A DNA stretch of 64,000 nucleotides from Gibbula magus (taxonomy: Eukaryota; Mollusca; Gastropoda; Trochida; Trochidae): NCBI GenBank assembly GCA_936450465.1, contig OW388300.1, forward strand, positions 41,200,358 to 41,264,357, given 5' to 3'. Each line of letters opens with the position of its first letter. Within the stretch, counting starts at the first letter, position 1. A model generated the notes under the pieces. The model was not told the origin of the DNA and ran no database searches. It saw nothing but the letters and a program-made list of their open reading frames with translations. Below, piece after piece: positions 33,282 through 45,200 of this stretch. A program made the position numbers and the translations under genes.

Positions 33282-36200
33282 CTGCAACAAAATATTCCAG
33301 AGATGTCATGAGATTCCTACCCAATACAAAGATACATCCTTTAAAAACATGAAACCATAAATGAATTTTATGGCACTTCTTTCACTCTCTGTTCTCGAGA
33401 ATATGCAACTCTTAAAATTGTATTTAAATGGGACCGTTGGTTTTATTTGCGATATTGATACGAACCTCTCTTATAGAAAATCCTTCACTTTTATACACAG
33501 TCCAAACGAATATGAGAGGTAGAGGGAAGACTGACGCGAAGACGATGAGCCAGCCAATGCCTGTCGCCCAGTCCGGGTAGATGTAACTCTCGTATTTAGG
33601 AGGTCGGTACGAGTAGAGGGAATAGCCAAATACAGCCTGCACAAGAAATATTCACCGATAATAATAAATTCAACCAATTCAATTTAATTCTAATGCCGGA
33701 TCAGATTTTTCAGTATGAAAAATATTAAAAGGATGTGAAATCTTGATTTTTTTTCTCAAATGCATGTGAGAAGGATTTGTATTTGATCTGTAATCGTAAA
33801 GGTCAATTTAGCAACTAAAATCGTTTAACTCAGTTATGACCAGTCTGGGTAGATGTAACACTTATGTTTAGAAGGTCGGTATTAATAGAGGGAATAACCA
33901 TGTACAGCCTGTTCAATAAATATATATAAACAATAACATTAAATTCTTACAAGCAAGGCTTCAATTTAATTCAAATGCCGCTTGAGAGTCATGTTAAAAG
34001 ATTGTGTAATCTTTGTTTTATTTCTTAAATGCATCAACAGAAACGGAATTTGTATATGAGAAATATATGTCCATTCTCCATATGTTTACATGTATAACAT
34101 AAGAATCATATTAGATAGATTATAAATCGCCAGAGGCCATTTGTTATCACTTGTGTCACTGCAAGTTTATGTCTGTGTGTGAACTCTTTAGCACTTTTGG
34201 CAACTGAATGGATCTATCTGTTGGTCATGGTATGTTATTGCAACTTATACCCAAATGCCTATTTAAAAGTCTTTAAACTCAGTTGTGTTTTTCCGGGAGA
34301 ACTTCCCTACGAAATGAACTTACAATTTCCATTGAGAAGGCCTTATACTTGATAATACCCCGCTGAGAGGGCCTTGAACAGTATAATAACCTTCCAAAAT
34401 GGTATTATCCATAATATAATGGTATTATGAGGCATTCCAAGTCAATTCCATGTCCCTTTTAGTAAGTAATCAATCAACAAAATTTCCAAGTTTAAAATGT
34501 TCATAGTAGACAATTTGGCAATTGAACCCGCAACCTTTCGCTTTGTAGCCCAAGGCTCTACCACTAGACCACAAAGGATTGGTAACTGAGAAGGGTTGAT
34601 TGCTGGTCAGTATTACTTCGGCTGTTTGAGAACTTGATATTTGATATTTTATGTGCGCTTTATTTTACTTGGACCACCTGCAGCAAAACATTTGCACAAC
34701 TGCACTCACGTTAATGCGCCCTTTGGTATTCCCTAAGGCACAGGCCTCTCTTTGCTTGAACGCTCTCTCATTCAGGTGTTATCCATTACTTACGTCCAGC
34801 TTCAAAATGTCACTCGCCGCTTATGGCTGCGATTCTGCCGAAGCGGTGTTCATTGATAACTCACTCACTCACTTACAATTTCAAGATTAGTTTGACGTCT
34901 TAAGTGCAGTTGAAAAGAAAAGTTTAGCCACAAATAATCTTTCAACTCATGACCAGTGACACTGAAGACGATGAAAGAGTCGAGTTTCATATATGATAAA
35001 GTCAAAATATTATTGTAGCAAAGATCAAAGATACTTCACGCTGAAGACACTCACAAGAAGGATGAAGGGACAAATATATTTTATAGCGATGAACATCAAC
35101 CGAGGAACCTTCTTCTTCCACATGACACGTGCATCATTCTCTAGTCTGTCTATACCTAAAGGTAAAATTATCACAACAATTAAACAGTAGGACAATTCAG
35201 GAACTAACCAGTAATATACACACGTGAGTAAAAGTAAATTTACTAAGTGTTTAATTTCTGCCTAAGCAAATGAGCTTCCAACTCGTTTTATATATGAATA
35301 GAGAATTCCTAAAACATTTATATTTATTAGATGTTAACTAAATAAATGACATTAATTTATATCTGTCAATATGTTTTGACTATATCGCCCTATTCATAAT
35401 GAACATCGGATAGTTAAGATGGATTTCGAAGGTCATCGCTGCAGGAGATTGTCCTATATGGAGAATTAAGAAACAATATTAAGGCTTTCTAATGTTCTCT
35501 TAATATATTTTCTCAACCTGTGTGAAGTCAATATGTCTGTTTACGACGAAATTTTATTAGAATGGAGAATATACCATATCTACTCACAGTAGTATACATT
35601 TGCACCTGCCCCTGACTAGGTGCAAAATTGCTTACGGTAGTGAACAGTTTGCTTACGTTAGTTTGAATTGTCATATTTCTTCGACATTGCCACTCACGTT
35701 TAGTGAAAAAGATCAGATTTATGTGATTGTTTTCACGGAGAGTTGGAGCAAGGCTATGTGAATTTGTTGTGTCTAGGACGTGTGCACGTACAAGTCGTGC
35801 TGATAAGATGAGATGACGTTGTTAACATTTCCTTGTCGAATGGACGCGAGTACTGTTTGCTTTGTAGAAAATGTATCAATAGAAAGGTTTATCACTCTTT
35901 TTAACAATTATGACTATGAGCAGTTAATAGTTACAGTGAATTATGGAATTTCACGAACTTTAGTTATGTTGCTCTGTTGAAGTTCATTGTGTACTTCCGC
36001 CCATGGTTCGCTAGTTCCAGTCGACATAACCACACCAACACTTTTATTTCTTTCCATGTTATAACTGAAATACTCTTGAAAGCAAATGTTAAAGGGACTG
36101 TAGCATGTTTTTGGCCAATTTTATTTTTTTCCGATTTATAATGATAGTTTATGTCATTTATATTTACTTTAGGGGATAAAATCTTATTACACAAACCAAG

Positions 36201-39200
36201 TACCTGTAGTGATAATAACAACAGTGTTGCATATAAAGCAAAAATTGCATGGCGGTCATTTTATTGTGAACACATTTTATTATTTTAAATGACAAAAATG
36301 ATTACCGGACCATGTACACTCATTTTTAACTTGATTTTCCTAAGAGAGAAGGGTGTTTTGCTATTGGCAACATTATTTTTCAAATACATTTCATCGACTT
36401 ATTTGAGCGGACAAACGTGCTACTGCCCCTTTAACATACAGATCACCTTCCCTCACCTCCAAGAGAGAGACAACTAGCGAACCTTATTCTAGGCCACGCG
36501 GGCCTCGTTATACATTGCAGGATTGTATTGATGCGTTAGTATTTACACTATATTGCTTTCTGGTGATTGTAAGGCGACAGTACTATTTGTACAAGAGTGG
36601 ACTGGAATATGGGCGTTTAGTGATGTGCTGGTATGCATGAAGTGAGGGTTTATGAAGTAAGATCATGATAGAACGTTGCATTGGTGTATAGAGGCAGTGG
36701 CAAATGCAAGTTTGTACTGCAGATTGGAATAGTATTTGGTTATTTTCAAATGTTTTGTGTACAGAGCGGGCTTGTGTTGTTTTGAGGGTAATACACGTTT
36801 AAGGTTTGTTGTAGATTTTGGCTTGATGAACACAGTACTTGTGGCAATTTAAAACACTGGAAATTTGAAAGGAGTCTTTACCATAAATCCAAGCGACAAC
36901 GAAGCACTCCAACAACCCATACAGCGCCATCCCCGGAAATACGGCATACCAGTCAACCAGTGTCAGGACGTACATCCCACCCTGTCGTACAACAACAGTA
37001 AAAATTAGCTTCTGTGAGCGAGGTATGGGCTAAGATCATTTTCCAATTTCATTTGTTAAAACTAGGCTATACATATTTGCGTATTTCACACACAAACACA
37101 CACATTTGTGTGGGCTTACACCTACATGTGACCGACACCACAGGGGCATGTATTGTCGAAAAACTAGCGATTAGAAAGCATTGAAGTCGGCGATGCAGCC
37201 CCATTAATACTTTAAAAAAGTAAAGGGATGTAACTAGGTCAACACCCCATGTCCGTTTTGAATTATATTGTAGAGTGTTGTCATCATATTATCATTCAAT
37301 ATTATAACCCACGTCAAGTGAGCCATTTGGGGTAGCCAGCACATTGATAACAAGAGTCATCAGAAGATGACATATCCCACCGGTTCCACAAAATTTGTAA
37401 AACACATCTTTGACAGATACTTGTGTATCTACTACCGTACTTCAGTTAGTGGGTATTACAGATGCTGAGTTTCAGGTATGTTAAGGGTTTTAAACTTCTG
37501 CTCCTGAAGCAGTCAAAATCAACAACAACCAACATCCCTCTCATGTTTCTATGGAAACAGAAAAAAACAAATTTTTCAGAAAAAATCAAAAGGCACCACT
37601 TCAGTTAGTGGGTAATACACGTGGAAAGTTTCAGAAAGATATCATGAACAGTTTTCGAGTTCTGCTCCGGAAACAAAATGATTACGGACGGACGGACAGG
37701 GTTATGACTATATCCCACGGTATTACATACCGGTGGGATAAAAATGTTTGATGGCTTGTTTTAAAGAAAAATAAATTGGCTTACGTATTTTTTTAACAGT
37801 ATATGGGGCACGATCGTCAACTTAAAATGGTCTTCTGCTGGCTTCCTAGCCATATGAGTATAAAAGGTAATAACAAAGCTGACTCGGTAGCTAAATCAGC
37901 ATTAAACCTGACATATTTCTCCTACTAAAGTTCAATACACAGATTCTAAACCTGCTATTAAATCTTACATTAAACAACGTTGGAAATACCAATGGAACCA
38001 ACAACATCATAACAAACTTCACATTATTCAACCTCATTTAGGTTACAAATCTCTATCCTCCTTTACCCGGCATGAATCTTCTGTCCAACAACGATGTCGA
38101 CACTCGTATCTTTTAAAGGGGGAAGATCCCCCGACGTGTATTCCCTGCCAGTGTCCCCTTGCCGTTAAGCACATTTTATGTGAGTGTTGGAACACTGCTC
38201 ATATCAAGGAAACATTTTACCCTAATATTTCCACATCTCAGGTCTTAACTCACTTCGGTGAACATCGCGTTTTAGATTTTATAAAAGAAATAAATCTTTT
38301 TGATAAGCTTTAATTTTTAACCGTTTCTAAATTTACCAATCTTGTGATAATTTGCTGGTGTTTTTATGACCTTCGTGTAGTTTCATGCTTGATTTTGCAA
38401 ATAATTTTTAAATTAAAATATTCTTAAATTTCTCGACGAAGCGGCGTTAAACAATATTCGATACTCACTCACTCGACTTAATATGCTTTCGAATCACTAG
38501 TCTTTCGACAGTACACGCCCCTGTGACAGAGACATTGATAGCTCTTCTAACTCGAAAATCTGCCACAAAAACCTCTCCCGTGAACGTTAGTCTATACCCA
38601 ATCGAACGATCTGATTGGCCTGTTGAAAGAAAGATACAAAGGGCAGACGTACACTTAGTGACTATATGTATCAAGTTTTGAAACATTTGAACAATTGGTG
38701 TCGGAGTTATGAGTAGAACAAAAAGTTTGAAAGGGAAATTTTAAAAACTGAAAACATTTTTATATATCATGCAAATGAGGGTATGAAACATACAAAAGGC
38801 AGATGTTCATACCAAAGTGATAATATGTATCACGTTTCATTTCATTAGTTTCCAAGTTATGAGAAGAATAAAATACGTGACGGACACATGAACATGAAGA
38901 GCCCTACATACACCCGACTACTTCTCAGCAGGGGTATAACAAGCTTAGCGTAAACAAGCCTTTTTATTATTATTGAAGAGTGGATCAAGGGAGGTAACTC
39001 TTGGCAGTACGTTATTGCTGGGGATGTGCTTTACCAACGGCACGTGACCGGGTTTTACTAATGGAATGCCGATATTGCTGTGCAAAGATATAAATACCTT
39101 GATCGTATAATTTCCAAGTCATATTATTTCATAAGATACTATACCATATCAAATATAACATATATTTTCGTATCTATATCCTTCCATCTTATAAATTTTG

Positions 39201-42200
39201 TCCTACCTGTGTCATGAAGACGAGGTTGATGAAGAAACAAGGAACCACGGCTATCAAATAGGGCAGCCAGGTACGGGTACCTAGTCGGGGGAATCGGTCC
39301 ACTAAGGTCGCCTTACAGACCTCAAAACTTGGCAACTGGAATCAGGCCAGAAATTGTAATAAATACAGTATTGAGCAAGAAATGGGATAAACTGATAGAT
39401 TGGTGCAGACAAATTATCATTACATATCGCAAATATTTATTTGAAAATTTACTTGACCAATGATGCACAGCTTGTGGAAGCTTACGATATTTACGCATGA
39501 ATATGTTATTATTGTGTTTAATACATGGATCCATTACATTAAACAGAATACAAGAAACTAACAACTCACTCACCAGTGTGTCTACACCCAGAGTTATGAA
39601 GGTGATGAAGGCCAGTGCAGACCACAAGTGGGGGAGAGGCAGAGACGCCACAGCCTCCGGGTACACAATGAAACCAAGGTTATATCCTGTAACAGGTATA
39701 AAAGAGTTCTGGTCCAACATCAAACCCACATTTATTTTGTCACTGTCCATAGCATGCAAATACTCCGCATTTTGATGGTTATCCATAATGACAAAACAGA
39801 TGTGGTTTTGATGATTCAGAACTGAACGATATACAAACTGAACAGTACATTTCAGTGATGTACATTCAAAGTCATTATGTCAACACAAAAATATCATTGA
39901 CCTTTGCCGGTTTCGATATAAGAAAAGCAATCGTTTCATAAATTGCTATACGTTTGATGATATAAGAGTGTGCAAATGTATGTGGACACATGATGCAACA
40001 GGTAACATGCATAGCATATACATGTATGTTGCATTGGTAAATACCCATGGAACACTCTATTCCTTGAATTATGGAGTCGATTCCCCAACGGCGTCAATCA
40101 AGTGATAAATAGAGAATGCTACACGAGGTATCATTAGATACGAATTATATGAAAGGATCGTCCTTCCGACAGTATCTGACCGAGCGAAAGCGAGGTCAGA
40201 TACCATAGGATGGTCACGAGTTTCGTATAATTCGTATCTAATGAGACCGAGTGTGGTATTTTATTCATTACACACGTTTTTATACGCGGATTCGTCAGAC
40301 CGCTTAATTTTATTACCTGTCATATGGGAAACAATTCCACGTAACCGAAACCGGTTTCAATAACCGACTGCATAATAATTGACGTAAACTGCGCTAGAGC
40401 TGACCTGAACGTTTATTTGCAACTCCTATTGCGTATACCTACGACGAAATAAAGTAGTTCATTAGATTCAGTTAAAAAATAAATCAAAAGTGGACTGTAA
40501 AAATGAACAAAAAGACTTATGCAAATGAACTGTATTTGTTATGTTATGTTGTGCAAGGTATTATTTTGAATGCAAACATTCACATTAATCTTATAGTCAA
40601 CTTGCCTCGCCTCGCCTCGCAGTCGGTCAGCTCGCCGCTGAAGTGTCGAGACTGTTGGCCTATTGACTAGCGACAGCTGACGTTGTTTATTTGTGACGGG
40701 ATGTCATTAGATATTATAATTTCCAAGTTTTATATACAATCTACTGAAAGAATCAAGCAACAGTGCCAAGGTTTGAGGTTATGACTGTAGTAGTGGCCTA
40801 CGGTACAGTAGAGAGAACAGTCGGACAGTGAGGTTGTCGACTCGCGATCGGCATGATGTCAACATCGAAGGGCAAGGTCAACGCAGAGTGAAAATGTTTG
40901 ACTTTGACTAGTATCATTGCAAGTACCATTTCAAGCTGTTCATTACGTTCTTAGTGATGGTTACACGATGTTTGACATTCGCCGCATTGGAAACCTTTTG
41001 ACACCGACAATGAAGAGATGTGTCCTGATTTCCATACAACCCTTGAATTGTAAGTAAATACGGCGCGTTTGCCGATAGTTACAGCTATTCCCGATATCAA
41101 TGATGCATACTGGCCAAATGCGGAACATTCTAAAAGCATTGACAATCTATGTTGACGCATATATCTAGCATATAAAGTTGTGAAAATTAAATGTTACGTG
41201 TTTGTTTTTAATTCAAAAGTAGTTCCGTTTCAACTTGACCCTAACCGAAAGATCATTGGTTATCCAATCAGATCGTTGGACTGCGGGATCACTTCGTTAC
41301 GACACAGGTCAACATGATACGACACACGTGTGATGTACGAGATTATTATGTCATTAGTTGTACGTTCACCACGTGTGTAATAATCTTATACAATTGTTAC
41401 CAGTGGATTTGGAATGTAAGGAATATAACCCGTTCATGAACAAACCTAGAAAAAACACCGGCAACTTGTGTGTGATAACATTGAGACCATGTTCAGAACT
41501 CTATTTGTGTAAAATATCTGGAGAGAGAGGACAATTGGATGATGTCACTTCGAAATGAAACAATAACTCGTGGATGTATATTGATATTATGAGAGAAGGT
41601 TTTGTTTTCTAAGAAGGTGAAGACCGCATATTTTGTCAGTTGCAATGAAAAAAAACCCCAACTGATAATAGGATTGTGTCACATATCAATGTCTCTTTGA
41701 TGATTTTTTCTAAATAGGTGAAGGACATTGGTTAAATGAAATTAAATTAACAAACCTGATGATGCAAACGTGTCCACAGAGACTCCCCGTATGTGAGCCA
41801 CGTGACCCATGATGGCAAAGAAGGGGAAGCCGACGAACACAGCTGTGGCTGTGTCCATGAATGTGATCAGAAGTGCGTCCCTGGGCAGATAATATTTCAC
41901 GTGTAGGTACAATATGTTTTGAATACATGACTTTTTGACTCCAGGATAAATTAGGTTTCAGTATAGAATCAAATAGAGAAAGGGAACACTAGACTAGCGG
42001 AACTATAACCTAAATATTGACCTTTCTATTTCCTTTACATAACAATATACAATTATTGACTGGTGATGAGGTCAATACGTGTTTTTATGGACCCGCCAAA
42101 AACAATATTGACCGAGGACGAAGTCCGAGGTCAATATTGTTTTTGGCGGGTCCATAAAAACACGTATTGACCGAATTCAACAGTCCATAATTGTTTTATT

Positions 42201-45200
42201 ATGTAATTGGTAAAGCAAATGAGAATTAAAAGAAAAGTGTAAGAGGAAGAGAGAACTTTATTTCCCGCTACAAACGAAATGACGTCATGAAACAATACAA
42301 TGACGTCATGAAAACAATACGATGGCATCATGAAATGTTTGATTCCTGGCACGGTCACGTGCTATATCCATCTCAGCAACGTTCACATATACAGTCTCTT
42401 ACTGATTTTGATAGAAATTGTAGTTGATAGTCACAGTGCAGCCGTGCAGTACAGGTCCGGGCATTCTAGTCATAGAGTTATTGATCATGCTGCTCTGCAC
42501 CTGTACATTACTTGGTCGAGGAACGGAGTCACCAGTTTCGTGAACATCTATTGTTTCCAAAAGGCGATCAAAGTCGACATCGTTAAGGAAGTTGGTCAAA
42601 TTAGGGTCATTAGCTGGTAAAGCGGCATCGCAAGTTTTCTAAGAGATAGTTGCAGACATTTTCTTCTTGGCCTTCTCGTCAGTGTAGCCTGTATATGTCT
42701 TCAGACTCGATTCCGACTTGTGCCCTGTCACTGTCATGATATGGCGAGAAGGGACCTGAGCTGCATCCAAAACATGAACTGTGGTAGCTCTCAGTGAGTG
42801 GTTGGTGTATTTCATAGAAAGTCCTGCTTTGATGCTCAGGTTAGGCATCATTGAACCGATACGGTTGTGACCAAGCGGAACAGGGTAGTAATGTTGGTTA
42901 TTTTCCATCTTGAAGTTTGGTTGTTGAAACAGCTTAGGGCAGTTTTCGTTGAGCAATCTTATGTACTTCACATACGAACGAACTGGGCATCTTGGATTCT
43001 CTGTAAAAATAATTTAAGATTTTTGAAAAAATTAATACATTTAAAAATCAATATAATATGGATTCGAACCTTGAAACTACATATTTATCTAACCTTTACG
43101 CAATCAAATGAAAATTAGTGAGAGTGACGTCCCTTGAAAGGATTATGACGTTATGTTTGACAAGCGTTGTGCGTCGGTTTGTATCCTTTTCTTAGTTAAC
43201 TTATTTCAAATATTTGAAATAGGGTTAAACTTAAACTGTTATTTACAACATGTCTATATACCTTTCTTCTCATACATTCGTCCGCTAGCTCGATCGCCGT
43301 CATCTTGGTGGTTTTTTGTCTGTTCATCTGTACACATGTACACATACAGGTCTCCGTCAGCGTCCGTAGTAACAGCTAGGTCAGTTACTTTCAGGGCGGC
43401 CAGGTTCTCCCTTCCTCTTCTCCCGAAGTGAAGCATGATATCCAAGAACACCTGATTGAAAATTCAAAACAGATTTAGTTTGAAAGTAACTTAAAAGCAG
43501 CACTAGTTTTAAACATACATTAAATAGGCCAAACGGTAATATATTTAGATTCAATTATTGACACCGTACTCAGTTCAAACATTTTGCATGTAAATGTATT
43601 CAATCACATGAAAATAAAATATATTTGGAATTTATAAATTCACCTTGTATTGAAGAAACACTGGACTGTCATCACTGCAAACGTAGTCATAGAGTTTCAC
43701 TAAATCTGCGTCCGCTATCGGGGGATGGTGAGAAATTTCGCCGAAGCCAGTCCGCTTCAATTCCTTTCCCATCGCCTTGAAAGTTTTGCTTGAAATTTTA
43801 AAATCAGCGCCTCGAATTATATCAATCGCAGGTCTTGTTTTCTCAAGGTGTCTTTGGATACCGTGTCTATAGGCCATTAGCGTTGCTTTTTTGTATTTTT
43901 CACCCTTTTCAGTCCGTGCTTCTAGGTAAAACTTTGACAGCATAGCGTCTAAATCTTCAGTGGCGAGGTTTTCAAATTCCACAGATTTACCTTTTTGACT
44001 CAGATATTCCCTAAAAACACGTACGGCAGTCGACGTTGCCTTCTTAGTGTTTTTTGCATCAACATTTTCCAAAATATTACTTTTTTCAACTTCTGAAAGT
44101 TCGGCGAAACGACTTTGCTTACGATCTGTCATCTCGGCGTTATCAAATGAAGCGAAACGGTGATTCCGTCAAGCAGAGCAATTTGATTGGCTGAAACTTA
44201 GGGAAGTCCACATCTGGGTGTCTTGAAAACTATTTTTAGTAACTCAAGTCAATACGGCTTTTGGTCGGACTCGGGATGGAGTCAATATGCTTTTCTGTCG
44301 CCGGTCACGTGATCGCCTCTCGACCAATCAGATCGCTCGAAAAACACGCTCACATAATAAATGTTATTATTCCATCTTTGCACATGTGTAACTATCCCTT
44401 TGCCTTACAATATCTTTAAAAGAACAACTTATATCACTAATTGATCCCATTTCAAGTTATATCACATTTTGCAAAAGTCACAGCGTACCCAATTGGGTGT
44501 TTGGAAGAGAAAGGTTGTAATTTTTATCATTATCTCACCGTTGAATTTGTTTTTCATAATTCAGCAATTAAAGAGGTTCAACACACTATGCTTCTGCACA
44601 CTCTCAGTTGTCATATTGAGAAGTACATAGTCTTGTAGCATCTTTAATTATAACTTATCGAAATACACTTTGTTTTATGATTAAAAAAATGTATTTTGTT
44701 TATAATCTATTGAAAGTGAAAAATGCTATTTAGTAATACTCGGCCAAGCTTTGGAGTTATCTCAAATGTAACCATATCTTAGTATATTATATTAAATATT
44801 ATTAAACATAGTGTAACGACTCCCCTTTTTTCGTTCATTATATTGATTTGTTTATTAAACTCTATCTTTCTTTGATTTCTTTTGTAATGGGTTTTGAATT
44901 CACTAACCTCTTTTTCTCCCCAGAATTCTTTTCATACAGATATATTTTTTGAACATTGTTAATCAACATTGAAAAGCCTTTTATTTCATTGATACTGTTT
45001 TCATAAGTAATACCCTTTAGATACAACAAAGTATGAACAAAATATTACAGATTTTGGGAATTTTTAATTGTGTAAGACAGAGACGAAAGTATGAAAATTG
45101 TAGGGTCCCCCATTAGCTTGCAGAATATCATTAGCATTTGGGAAAAAGGATACCTTGCACATAGCAACCGACCAATTCAATTGAGGGGGTATAAAAAGTA

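Larger units (their letters stand above)
37138..38525. mobile_element. Foldback element with two nested insertions
   Basis: The left arm starts CCACAGGGGCATGTATTGTC and includes AAGTAAAGGGATGTAAC and ACACCCCATGTCCG. The inverted right arm is in two pieces, 37741-37829 (TTTGATGGCTTGTTTTAAAG, AGTATATGGGGCACGATCGTC) and about 38476-38525 (ACTTAATATGC to GTACACGCCCCTGTG). The same long-armed element is intact at 62533-63190. A 368-bp TIR element and a LINE 3' end separate the arms. There is no coding capacity of its own. Confidence 0.82.

Noticed and set aside
33424..33465. Exon 12 read through to a stop as the gene's C-terminus
   Set aside because: A GT donor after AGAG and a following exon with the SLC6 C-terminal Leu-Arg/Trp pattern fit better. 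Readthrough remains possible as an alternative isoform.
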